Source: Amycolatopsis sp. WQ 127309 (GTDB lineage: Bacteria; Actinomycetota; Actinomycetes; Mycobacteriales; Pseudonocardiaceae). From it: DNA of 64,000 nt. The notes under the pieces were generated by a model that was given only the letters and a program-made list of their open reading frames with translations, was not told where the DNA came from and ran no database searches. Of this stretch, positions 22,088 to 29,671 are shown one piece after another. Every line of letters begins with the position of its first letter. Within the stretch, counting starts at the first letter, position 1. The stretch covers positions 5,593,001-5,657,000 of the forward strand of contig NZ_CP095481.1 of NCBI RefSeq assembly GCF_023023025.1, written 5' to 3'. The position numbers and the translations under genes were made by a program.

Positions 22088-22780
22088 ATGGCGCGGGTCA
22101 ACTTCAGCGAGCTCAACGACACCATCCGGTACACCACCTGGTCGGTCTTCCGGATCGAGCCCGGCAGGCTGGGTGAGGACCGCGGGACCGCCGGTCGCGA
22201 GACCACCGAGTACCTCGACGGGCTCGAGGCCAAGGGCGTCGTCGTCCGCGGCGTCTACGACCTTTCCGCGCTGCGGGCCGACGCCGACTACATGATCTGG
22301 TGGCACGCCGAGGAGATCGAGCAGGTCCAGGCCGCCTACGCCGGGTTCCGGCGGACGCCGCTCGGGCGCGCGTCGACGCCGGTCTGGAGCCAGACCGCGC
22401 TGCACCGGCCCGCCGAGTTCAACAAGAGCCACATCCCCGCGTTCCTCGCCGGGGAAGAGGCCCGCAAGTTCATCTGCGTCTACCCGTTCGTCCGCTCCTA
22501 CGAGTGGTACCTGCTGCCGGAGAACGAGCGCCGCAAGATGCTCGCCGACCACGGCAAGGAAGCCCGCGACTACCCGGACGTGCGCGCCAACACCGTCGCG
22601 TCGTTCGCGCTGGGCGACTACGAGTGGATCCTCGCGTTCGAGGCCGACGAGCTGCACCGGATCGTCGACCTCATGCGCCACCTGCGCGGCACCGAGGCGC
22701 GCCTGCACGTGCGCGAAGAGATCCCGTTCTACACCGGCACCCGCGTGCCGCCCGCCGAGCTCGTCGCGGCGCTGCCGTAG
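22088..22780 (+). CDS. hemQ: Coproheme decarboxylase
   Basis: A 230-aa member of the chlorite-dismutase-like fold that turns coproheme into haem b. Motifs: 'WSVFRIEPG' near the start, '[22 protein letters not shown]' region around residues 128-150 with the catalytic Tyr, the proximal His in '[11 protein letters not shown]', and '[13 protein letters not shown]'. ATG 22088 starts the typical '[16 protein letters not shown]'. It sits 57 bases after cgoX and its TAG shares one base with the GTG of the next gene. Confidence 0.94.
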   Translation: MARVNFSELNDTIRYTTWSVFRIEPGRLGEDRGTAGRETTEYLDGLEAKGVVVRGVYDLSALRADADYMIWWHAEEIEQVQAAYAGFRRTPLGRASTPVWSQTALHRPAEFNKSHIPAFLAGEEARKFICVYPFVRSYEWYLLPENERRKMLADHGKEARDYPDVRANTVASFALGDYEWILAFEADELHRIVDLMRHLRGTEARLHVREEIPFYTGTRVPPAELVAALP

Positions 22781-24117
22781 TGACCGAGATCCTGGACGGC
22801 GTCTGGCACACCCTCACCGGGGAGACGCCGGGGCCGGTCGAGCTGACCGGGACCGAAGACGTGCTGCCCGGGCCGTACCGGGTGGCGGCGGCCGCGACCA
22901 CGACCATCGCGGCGGCGACCCTGGCCGCCGGCGAACTGCTGAAGCTGCGCGAGATCGACCCCGGCGTCGTCACGGCGGACACCCGCCACGCGGCGGCGGC
23001 CTTCGCGAGCGAAGCCTTCTCGCGGGTCGAAGGCATCGAGCCCGAGGTCGTGTGGGCGCCGCTGTCGGGCAACTACCGCACGACCGACGGCTGGGTCCGC
23101 CTGCACTGCAACTACCCGCGTCACGAAGCCGCGGTGTGCTGGGGACTCGGCGTCCCCGGCAGCCGCGACGTCGTGACGAAGACGGTCGCCGGGCGCATCG
23201 CGCGCGAGGTCGAGCACGCCGTCGTCAGCGCCGGGGGAGCGGCCGCGGAGCTGCGCTCGCCCGAGGACTGGGCGGCGCACCCGCAGGGCGAAGCGGTGGC
23301 TTCGCTGCCGCTGGTGGACCTCGCGCCGATCGGCGAAGCGCCGAAGCGGACGTTGTTCTACTCGGACCGCCCGCTCGGCGGCGTCCGCGTGCTGGAGCTG
23401 ACGCACGTCCTCGCCGGCCCGGTGGCCGGCCGGGTGCTCGCCGCGCACGGCGCCGACGTCCTGCACGTCGGGGCCGCGCACCTGCCGCGCGTCGAGGCGC
23501 TCGTGCGGGACACCGGGCAGGGCAAGAAATCCGCGTTCGTCGCCCTCGACACCGAAGGCGGCCGCGCGCGGCTCAAGAAGCTGATCAGCCGGGCCGACGT
23601 GCTCGTGCAGTCGTTCCGCCCGGGCGCGCTCGAGCGGATCGGCTTCGGTCCCGCGGATCTGGCCGAGCTGCGGCCGGGCCTGGTGATCGCGGACCTGAGC
23701 GCCTACGGCTGGGAAGGCCCCTGGGCCCGGCGGCGCGGGTTCGACAGCCTGGTCCAGATGTCGAACGGCATCGCGTGGGGAGACGAGCCGTCGCCGCTCC
23801 CGGTCCAGGCCCTCGACCACGGCACGGGCTGGCTCGCCGCGGCGGCGATCATGACGGCCCTGCGCCGCCAGGTCACCGACGGCGGCACCTGGCGAGTGCG
23901 GCTGTCCCTCGCGGGCACCGGCCGCTGGCTGGATTCCCTGGGCCGCAAGGATCCTGCGTCGTCCGAAGTGGACTTCAGCGACCTGCTGGAAGAGGCCGAC
24001 AGCGGCTACGGCCGGCTGACCCGGGTCCGGATGGCGGGCGGCCTGCCGGGCGCGGAACCGCACTGGGACTTCGGGACCCGCCTGCCCGGTGTCGACAAGC
24101 CGACCTGGACGCCGTGA
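22780..24117 (+). CDS. CaiB/BaiF-family CoA-transferase
   Basis: A 445-aa protein. The C-terminal 260 residues form a family III CoA-transferase: 'GVRVLELTHVLAGPVAGRVL', 'ADVLHVG', 'ADVLVQSFRPGALERIGFG' and the candidate catalytic Asp in 'VQALDHGTGWLAAAAIM'. The first 190 residues resemble a shortened second half of the same fold ('ATTTIAAATLAAGELLKL', 'NYRTTDGWVRLHCNYPRHEA'). The GTG start shares a base with the stop of hemQ, so it is the last gene of the haem operon by position, though no haem role for this family is known. Substrate unknown. Confidence 0.85.
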   Translation: MTEILDGVWHTLTGETPGPVELTGTEDVLPGPYRVAAAATTTIAAATLAAGELLKLREIDPGVVTADTRHAAAAFASEAFSRVEGIEPEVVWAPLSGNYRTTDGWVRLHCNYPRHEAAVCWGLGVPGSRDVVTKTVAGRIAREVEHAVVSAGGAAAELRSPEDWAAHPQGEAVASLPLVDLAPIGEAPKRTLFYSDRPLGGVRVLELTHVLAGPVAGRVLAAHGADVLHVGAAHLPRVEALVRDTGQGKKSAFVALDTEGGRARLKKLISRADVLVQSFRPGALERIGFGPADLAELRPGLVIADLSAYGWEGPWARRRGFDSLVQMSNGIAWGDEPSPLPVQALDHGTGWLAAAAIMTALRRQVTDGGTWRVRLSLAGTGRWLDSLGRKDPASSEVDFSDLLEEADSGYGRLTRVRMAGGLPGAEPHWDFGTRLPGVDKPTWTP

Positions 24118-24118
24118 C

Positions 24119-25051
24119 CTAGAGGTCGATGACGACCTTGCCGTGCACGTGCCGGCCGGCCTGCAGCTCGGCCGCGCGGCGGATCTGCTCGATCGGGAAG
24201 CTCGCCGCGACAGGCACCCGGAGCCGGCCCGCCGCGACGAGGCGGGCGAGCTCTTCCAGGGCACCGGGAGCGGCGTTCGCGCCGTTGGCCGCCGACACGC
24301 CGTCGACCTGCGCGGCGACGGTGCAGATGCGGCCGTCCGGGACGCCGAGATCCCGTGCGACGTGCACGGTCTCCGTCCCGTGCAGGTCCATGGCGGCGGT
24401 GACGCCGCCGGGGGCGAGGGCCCGGACCCGGTCGGCCAGGCCGTCGCCGTAGACGACCGGCTCGGCGCCGAGGTCGCGCAGGAAACCGGCCGACGCCGCC
24501 GATCCCGTCCCGATCACGCGCGCTCCGGCGATCCGGGCCAGCTGGACGGCGAACACCCCGACCCCGCCCGCCGCGCCGCCGATCAGCACGGTGTCGTCCG
24601 GGCCCGGGGCGACCACGGCGAGGGCGGCGGATGCCGTGCGGCCGGCGATCGCGAGGGTGGCGGCGGTGCGGTCGTCGACGCCGTCGGGGGTGTGGTGCGC
24701 CTCGTTCGCCGCGATCGCCCCGGCCGGCTCGATCACCACGAAGTCGGCGACGGCGCGGGACAACGCGCCCCCGAACACCCGATCGCCGGGGGCGAAGCCG
24801 GTCACCTCGGCGCCGACCTGGTCGACCACGCCCGCGTAGTCGGTGCCGAACCCGGCCGGGAGGCTCAAGCCGAACCGGGCGGCGGTGTCCGCGTCGGCGG
24901 TCATGATCCAGTCCATCGGGTTCAGCCCGGCCGCGGTGACCCGCACGCGGACCTGTCCCGGGCCGGCCTGCGGAGCGGAAACCGCGCGGACCTCGAGGAC
25001 TTCGGGGCCGCCGAAGGCGTCGAGCCGGACCGCCCTGCTCTGTTCTTGCAT
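24119..25051 (-). CDS. NADP-dependent quinone oxidoreductase (MDR superfamily)
   Basis: A 310-aa zinc-independent medium-chain reductase. 'GLNPMDWIM' and 'GFGTDYAGVVDQVGAEVTGF' mark the catalytic domain; the Rossmann part has 'VLIGGAAGGVGVFAVQLARIAGARVIGTGSA', here at about residues 148-178. It ends in 'GRHVHGKVVIDL' as usual. It is divergent from a TetR regulator whose putative operators lie between them, so it is probably induced by a reactive electrophile or quinone sensed by that regulator. Confidence 0.9.
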   Translation of the reverse strand: MQEQSRAVRLDAFGGPEVLEVRAVSAPQAGPGQVRVRVTAAGLNPMDWIMTADADTAARFGLSLPAGFGTDYAGVVDQVGAEVTGFAPGDRVFGGALSRAVADFVVIEPAGAIAANEAHHTPDGVDDRTAATLAIAGRTASAALAVVAPGPDDTVLIGGAAGGVGVFAVQLARIAGARVIGTGSAASAGFLRDLGAEPVVYGDGLADRVRALAPGGVTAAMDLHGTETVHVARDLGVPDGRICTVAAQVDGVSAANGANAAPGALEELARLVAAGRLRVPVAASFPIEQIRRAAELQAGRHVHGKVVIDL

Positions 25052-25085
25052 GGACGTCTGTCTCCTTGGTCGAGAGAACGCGGCG

Positions 25086-25105
25086 AAACGGACTATGCTC
25101 CGTTT
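25086..25105. promoter_or_regulatory. Inverted repeat AAACGGA-N6-TCCGTTT, candidate TetR operator
   Basis: A 7-bp perfect inverted repeat with a 6-base spacer sits between the divergent quinone reductase and TetR genes. A second, imperfect copy (CCGGAGCGTGATCCGTTTT, about 25128-25145) overlaps the TetR start. Placement and symmetry fit autoregulation together with control of the reductase. Confidence 0.6.
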
Positions 25106-25143
25106 CCATGGACGACCCTAACACAACCGGAGCGTGATCCGTT

Positions 25144-25719
25144 TTGGCTGAGGCAGAGACACGCGTGCCGCGGGCGGACGCGGCCCGCAACCGTGACCAG
25201 CTGCTCGCGGTGGCGACCCGGGTGTTCGTGGCGGCGGACGCCGAGCCGTCGATGCGGGCGATCGCCCGTGAGGCCGGTGTCGGCATCGCCACGCTCTACC
25301 GGCACTTCCCGACCCGTGAGTCGCTGGTCGACGCGGTCTACCGCGACCAGGTCGGCCGGCTCACGACCGGCGCCCGCGAGCTGACCGCGACGCTGCCGCC
25401 GGCCGCCGCGATGCGGCGCTGGATGGACCTGTTCGGGGACTGGATCGCGACCAAGAACGGCATGCTCGACACGCTGCTCGCGATGATCGACGCCGGCGAG
25501 ATCGCCCACGCGCAGACCCGGACCGAGCTGCTGACGGCCATCACCACGATCCTCGACGCCGGCGGCGTGGCGGGCGACCTCCGCGCCGACGTCACCGCCG
25601 AGGACATCGCCGCTTCCCTCATCGGCATCTTCACCGTGGCGCCCCGGCCAGGGCAGGAAGCCAAGGCCGGTCGCCTGCTTGACCTGTTGATGGACGGCCT
25701 CCGGCCACCGCCCGGCTGA
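25144..25719 (+). CDS. TetR/AcrR-family regulator
   Basis: A 191-aa regulator. The helix-turn-helix (about 13-58) includes 'VATRVFVAADAEPSMRAIAR' and 'GVGIATLYRHFPTRESLVDA'. The C-terminal ligand domain is that of the family using 'ETMRRWMDLFGDWIATK'-like helices. The start is TTG at 25144, which also lies inside the second operator half, so repressor binding would block its own start. It likely represses the divergent quinone reductase. Confidence 0.88.
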   Translation: MAEAETRVPRADAARNRDQLLAVATRVFVAADAEPSMRAIAREAGVGIATLYRHFPTRESLVDAVYRDQVGRLTTGARELTATLPPAAAMRRWMDLFGDWIATKNGMLDTLLAMIDAGEIAHAQTRTELLTAITTILDAGGVAGDLRADVTAEDIAASLIGIFTVAPRPGQEAKAGRLLDLLMDGLRPPPG

Positions 25720-25747
25720 GCCGCTTCGACGGCGGCCGGCGTGCCGG

Positions 25748-26086
25748 CTAGCGGCGCCGGAGCCGGGAAACCAGGCCCCGCTTGGGTTTCGGCAGGTGGC
25801 CCGCCGCGATCAGCCACGTGACGAACTCGTCCGCGTACGCGTGCGAATGCTCCGTGGCCTTCTTCGGGCGGCCCGCCGCGAACTGGGCGAACAACGGCCC
25901 GTACCGCTCGCCCAGCGTCTCCGCCAGCTCCGGGCGCTGGTAGGCCAGCACCTTGCCGTGCTTGCGGCGCAACACGTTCGCCTCCACTTTCAACCGTGAA
26001 GGGTCGAAACCCGGCGGGGGCTCGCCGCCGGCCAAGAGGGCGTGCAGCAGCTCCGCCTGCCGCGCCGCCAGCTCCTCGCGGCTCAC
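25748..26086 (-). CDS. SCO6045-like protein, partner gene of the DUF692 enzyme
   Basis: A 112-aa soluble protein: 'ELAARQAELLHALLAGGEPP', 'FDPSRLKVEANVLRRKHGKV' and 'YADEFVTWLIAAGHLPKPKR'. I recognise it as the short protein that accompanies DUF692 in actinobacteria (SCO6045-like). Its GTG overlaps the stop of DUF692 by 4 nt. In characterised DUF692 systems (MbnC, TglI, BufC) a small partner protein recruits the peptide substrate; by position this protein may do the same, which is inference because its sequence is unlike those partners. The basic tail ends in 'RLRRR'. Confidence 0.8.
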   Translation of the reverse strand: MSREELAARQAELLHALLAGGEPPPGFDPSRLKVEANVLRRKHGKVLAYQRPELAETLGERYGPLFAQFAAGRPKKATEHSHAYADEFVTWLIAAGHLPKPKRGLVSRLRRR

Positions 26087-26883
26087 ACCGTCACCGCCCC
26101 CCGGAGCGCGGCCAGCTCCGCCGCCAGCTCGGCGTCGCTCGGGTAGTCGTCGTCGCGTTCCAGCAGGACTCCCGGCGGGTCCGTCCGGCGGCGGAGTTCT
26201 TCCAGCAGCGCGAGGACTTCCGGCAGCACCGGGTGCGCGTGCGTGTCGTGGTAGACGCCGTCGCGCTCGATGCCGCCCGCCATGTGGACGTACGCCAGGC
26301 GCTCCCACGGGATGCCGTCGAGGAACGCCTCCGGGTCGGTGCCGATGTTGCGCGCGTTGGCGTACAGATTGGCGACGTCGATGATCAGCCGGCAGTCCGT
26401 CCGCTCGGTGAGCTCGGTGAGGAACTGCTCCTCGGTGAGCTCGGCGTGCGGCCATTCCAGTACCGCGGCGATGTTCTCCAGCGCGAACGGGACGTCCACA
26501 ATGGACTGCGCGAGGCGCACGTTCGCGACCAGCACGTCCAGCGCCTCCCGGGTGCGGGGGAGCGGCATCAGGTGCCCGGAGTCGAGCCCGCCCGCGCGCA
26601 CGAAGCAGACGTGGTCGCTGACCAGCGGCGCGTCCAGCGCCCGCGCGATCTCCGCGAGGTGCTGGACGCGGCCGGTGTCGAGCGGCTCGGCTCCGCCGAG
26701 CGAGAGCGAGACGGCGTGCGGCAGCACCGGCAGACCGCGCTCCCGCAGCGCGACGAGCGTCTCCGGGAGGTTGTCGTGGTGCAGGTTCTCGGCCACGACC
26801 TCGACCCAGTCCACGCCCGGGAGCCGGGCGATGGACAGGTCGAGCTCGTGCCGCCAGCCGATCCCGATGCCGAGCTCACCCAC
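26083..26883 (-). CDS. DUF692 (MbnB/TglH-like) multinuclear-iron TIM-barrel enzyme
   Basis: A 266-aa TIM-barrel protein of the family whose studied members use two or three irons and O2 to modify cysteine in peptides. Candidate metal ligands are in place: H56 ('LPHAVSLSLGG'), H91 ('VSDHVCFV'), E136/N137 ('FALENIAA'), D169/N172 ('IIDVANLYANARN'), H200 ('YVHMAGG'), D213 and H215 ('YHDTHAHPVLP') and E242 ('LLERDDDYP'). GTG 26883 overlaps the 3' end of the TIGR04222 gene by 8 nt, so it is translated with that Cys-tailed protein. The most economical reading is that it acts on the Cys-rich tails encoded upstream. Confidence 0.87.
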   Translation of the reverse strand: MGELGIGIGWRHELDLSIARLPGVDWVEVVAENLHHDNLPETLVALRERGLPVLPHAVSLSLGGAEPLDTGRVQHLAEIARALDAPLVSDHVCFVRAGGLDSGHLMPLPRTREALDVLVANVRLAQSIVDVPFALENIAAVLEWPHAELTEEQFLTELTERTDCRLIIDVANLYANARNIGTDPEAFLDGIPWERLAYVHMAGGIERDGVYHDTHAHPVLPEVLALLEELRRRTDPPGVLLERDDDYPSDAELAAELAALRGAVTV

Positions 26884-27796
26884 CGCAGCCCCCGCCTCCG
26901 CAGCCACCGCCGCCACCGCACGAAGAACCGCTGCTGCACGACGACGAACTCGAACACGACGACCCGCTGCTGCACGACGACCCCGACGACCCACCGCCGC
27001 CGACCGCGCCCGCGGGCGGCATCAGGGCCGCGCTCAGCTCTTCGTCCGGGTACATCGCCAGGCCGCCGAGGGCGACCGCGGCGACGGCGCCGCCGAGCAG
27101 CACGCCGCCGGCGAGCGCCCCGGCCGGCACCGGCCCGGACGCCGCCGCGCGCGCCTGGCCGAGCAGGCGGTGCCCCGCGGCCGACGGCTGCCGCACGCCG
27201 GTCTTGTTCCGCCGGACCGCGGCCACGATCGTCAGCACGGCCGCGATCAGCACCAGGAACACCAGGACCCCGACCGGCCGGCCCAGTGAGATGCCGTTGA
27301 GCAGCCGGATCACGCCGAGCGCGAGCACGGCCAGCTGCAGGACCAGGCCGAACGTCCGGGCCTGGCGCCGCGCCGCGGCGGACGTCAGCAGTCCCCGCTG
27401 GTCGAGGCCGTCCTCCAGCGCCCGCATGGCCGCGGAGCCGCGGACCTTCGCCCGGATCGTCGCGGTCGTCTTCAGCTGCGCGACGTCGGCGACCGCCTGC
27501 TCCAGCGGCTCCACCGGGCGTGCGCCGGCCTGGCTGATCTGCCGGTAGCTGTTGACCCGCAGCTGGCCGCGTTCGACCAGCGCCGCGATCGCCGCGTCGG
27601 TCGCCCGGTCCGGGCCGCCGGCCAGGAACGCGAGCTGGTAGACACTCGGCGTCGGGCCGGGCTGGGCGTGGTCGGCGCGCATCGCGCGGCTGGCCATGAC
27701 GCCGGACACGACGAGCCGGATCAGCAGGACCGCGCCCAGCAGCGCGATGTAGAGGACCACGAAATCGGGTCCCGAGATGCCCCACGGGTCGTCCAT
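26876..27796 (-). CDS. TIGR04222-domain membrane protein with Cys-Ser-Gly tail (copy B)
   Basis: A 306-aa protein. It opens with 'MDDPWGISGPDFVVLYIALL', the WGI.GP.F signature, and a first membrane segment. A cytoplasmic helical region follows ('LAFLAGGPDRATDAAIAALV'), then two further hydrophobic segments at about 150-195. From about residue 266 the tail is only Gly, Ser and Cys: cysteines at 275, 281, 287, 293 and 299 are exactly six apart, then 304. This regular array in a 41-residue low-complexity end suggests a scaffold for metal binding or a modified peptide. It is followed, with overlap, by the DUF692 gene. Confidence 0.85.
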   Translation of the reverse strand: MDDPWGISGPDFVVLYIALLGAVLLIRLVVSGVMASRAMRADHAQPGPTPSVYQLAFLAGGPDRATDAAIAALVERGQLRVNSYRQISQAGARPVEPLEQAVADVAQLKTTATIRAKVRGSAAMRALEDGLDQRGLLTSAAARRQARTFGLVLQLAVLALGVIRLLNGISLGRPVGVLVFLVLIAAVLTIVAAVRRNKTGVRQPSAAGHRLLGQARAAASGPVPAGALAGGVLLGGAVAAVALGGLAMYPDEELSAALMPPAGAVGGGGSSGSSCSSGSSCSSSSSCSSGSSCGGGGGCGGGGCGG

Positions 27797-27862
27797 CGCC
27801 CGTCTCCCCTCAGTTGATGCCGGTTACCGTAGCTGTGAGACGCAGCAGGTCGCGTCGGCGTT

Positions 27863-28783
27863 TCAACCGCCGCAGCCCCCGCCGCCACCGCCGCCGCAGG
27901 AGCTGCCGCCACCCCCACCGCCGCCGCAGGAGCTGCCGCCCCCACCGCAGGAACTGCCGCCGTAGTAGCCGACGGCCGCGCCGCCCCCGGCGCTCGCCCA
28001 GCGCGAGCGGCGCGCCCGGCGGTCGTAGGTCTTGGCGGCGGCGTGCGTGGCCCGGCTGACGGCCACGCGGATGTCCTTGTCCGGGTAGGTGACGAGCCCG
28101 CCGCTCGCGACGGTGCCGGTCGCGCCGGACGTCAGCGTCCCGGTCCGGCGGGCCTCCTCGGCGTCCGCGCGCCCGGCGCCGGTGGCCTTCGCCTCCGGCG
28201 CGTTCGCGGCCCGCACGGTGACGACGACCGCCGCGACCAGGTTCAGCACGAGCAGTCCGAGCAGGTAGCCGACGGCGTGGCCGGCGCTCGCCCCGGCGAC
28301 CAGCCGCGCGATGCCGAGCGCGAACAGCACCCAGTACGCGATCGACGTGGCGGTCCAGGTCAGCCGCAGTTTCCGGGTGTCGGCGAGCAGGCCGCGGCCG
28401 ACCAGCCCGGCCGCCAGCTCGGTCACCGACCGGTGCTGGGAGACGGCCGCGCGCACCCGGTCGACCGAGCTGCCGGTCTTGCCGACGCGGTCGACCGCGA
28501 CGCGGCCCAGTTCGTCCGCCGGCCGGCCCGTGACGCGGTGCAGCCGGCCGGTGCCGTCCATCCGGACGAACTGGCGCTCCAGCAGCCCCGCGACGACGAC
28601 TTCGCCGACGCGGCCGGGCCCGCCCGTCAGCAGGGCCAGCTCTTCGACGCTCCGGGGTGCCCCGCCCGCGTGGCCGCGCGCCAGCAGGCTGGTGCGCACC
28701 ACCGCGTAGAGCAGGGGAATGAGAAGCAGGCCCAGGTAGAGGCCCGTGAACAGCGGTCCGGGAATGCCCCACGTGTCGGTCAT
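27863..28783 (-). CDS. TIGR04222-domain membrane protein with Cys-Gly tail (copy A)
   Basis: A 306-aa tandem paralogue of copy B and the first gene of the operon. The head 'MTDTWGIPGPLFTGLYLGLL' shows the same WGI.GP.F signature and first membrane segment; two hydrophobic segments lie at about 145-190. The tail from about 271 is nearly pure Gly/Ser with cysteines at 279, 286, 296 and 304 in SSC and GC contexts. Copies A and B have the same length but different tails, so tail composition, not sequence, seems conserved. Copy B begins 66 bases later. Confidence 0.85.
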   Translation of the reverse strand: MTDTWGIPGPLFTGLYLGLLLIPLLYAVVRTSLLARGHAGGAPRSVEELALLTGGPGRVGEVVVAGLLERQFVRMDGTGRLHRVTGRPADELGRVAVDRVGKTGSSVDRVRAAVSQHRSVTELAAGLVGRGLLADTRKLRLTWTATSIAYWVLFALGIARLVAGASAGHAVGYLLGLLVLNLVAAVVVTVRAANAPEAKATGAGRADAEEARRTGTLTSGATGTVASGGLVTYPDKDIRVAVSRATHAAAKTYDRRARRSRWASAGGGAAVGYYGGSSCGGGGSSCGGGGGGGSSCGGGGGGGCGG

Positions 28784-28870
28784 GACTCCGCCCTCCCTCG
28801 TCCGTGTGCGGAGACTACGTTCGAGGAAGGGCGGAGGGTTGCCGGCTTAAGGAGGATTTAGGACTGCGGT

Positions 28871-29293
28871 TTAGGACTGCGGTTCCAGTTTCAGTGAGAT
28901 CGAGTTGATGCAGTAGCGCTGGTCGGTCGGGGTCGCGTACCCCTCGCCTTCGAAGACGTGCCCGAGGTGGCTGTGGCAGGAGCCGCAGAGCACCTCGATC
29001 CGCTTCATGCCCATGGCCCGGTCTTCCCGGAGCAGGACGGCGTCGGAGTCGGCCGGGTCGTAGAACGACGGCCAGCCGCAGTGGCTCTCGAACTTCGTGT
29101 CGCTGCGGAACAGCTCGGCACCACAGGCGCGGCAGGCGTAGACGCCGGTCGTCTTGGTGTCGGTGTACTCGCCGGTGAACGGCCGTTCGGTGCCGGCCTG
29201 GCGGAGTACGGCGTACTCCTCCGGGCCCAGCTCCGCCCGCCATTCCTGCTCGGACTTCACGACGCGAGGGGTGGCGCCGACAACGGGTTTCAT
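28871..29293 (-). CDS. msrB: Peptide-methionine (R)-S-oxide reductase
   Basis: A 140-aa enzyme that repairs methionine-R-sulfoxide. Zinc-binding CxxC pairs are in 'YACRACGAELF' and 'VLCGSCHSHLGHVF'; the catalytic Cys is in 'QRYCINSISL'. 'HCGWPSFYDP' is the family signature. I place the start at ATG 29293 ('MKPVVGATPRV'); in-frame GTGs at 29302 and 29311 are alternatives. It is separated from the TIGR04222 operon by 87 bases and transcribed in the same direction, so co-expression with the Cys-rich proteins is possible. Confidence 0.93.
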   Translation of the reverse strand: MKPVVGATPRVVKSEQEWRAELGPEEYAVLRQAGTERPFTGEYTDTKTTGVYACRACGAELFRSDTKFESHCGWPSFYDPADSDAVLLREDRAMGMKRIEVLCGSCHSHLGHVFEGEGYATPTDQRYCINSISLKLEPQS

Positions 29294-29312
29294 ACCTTTC
29301 ACCCGATCCACG

Positions 29313-29618
29313 TTACGCCGCGAGCCACGCGAGGGCGTGCACCACGATGTCCCATGCGGCGACTATCACTCCCAGGACGATGAGCACGACGATCAGGGCG
29401 GACACCCAGTAGCGCAGGCCACCGAGGCGGTTGCTGGAATCGGCGAAGTCGGCGACGCCGTCGAGCGCGGCTTCGATCGTGAAGTTCGGACCGGATCGTT
29501 CGATCCGGTCGAGGTGCTCGGCGAACGCGCGCGCCTCCGGGTCAAACGGGTCCAGCCCGACCAGGTCCTCGTGGAAGCGAGGGTTCCCGCCCGGCGGCGA
29601 AGCTCCGCTCTCGGCCAT
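29313..29618 (-). CDS. Small C-terminally anchored membrane protein
   Basis: A 101-aa protein from ATG 29618 (an in-frame ATG at 29636 is the alternative). The first 70 residues are soluble and acidic ('DPFDPEARAFAEHLDRIERS'), followed by one membrane segment of about 25 residues near the end ('ALIVVLIVLGVIVAAWDIVV') and a very short tail. I do not recognise a named family. It lies 20 bases upstream of msrB in the same direction. Confidence 0.7.
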   Translation of the reverse strand: MAESGASPPGGNPRFHEDLVGLDPFDPEARAFAEHLDRIERSGPNFTIEAALDGVADFADSSNRLGGLRYWVSALIVVLIVLGVIVAAWDIVVHALAWLAA

Positions 29619-29671
29619 ACCACCACGGTAGGCCATCGGGACCGCTCAGCCCACCAGCGGCGCGTTAAGTC

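Noticed and set aside
27866..27965. Tandem-like DNA repeats (CCGCCGCAGGAGCTGCCGCC units) resembling a small repeat array
   Set aside because: They encode the Gly/Ser/Cys tail of a TIGR04222 protein in frame; the repetition follows from the amino-acid composition.
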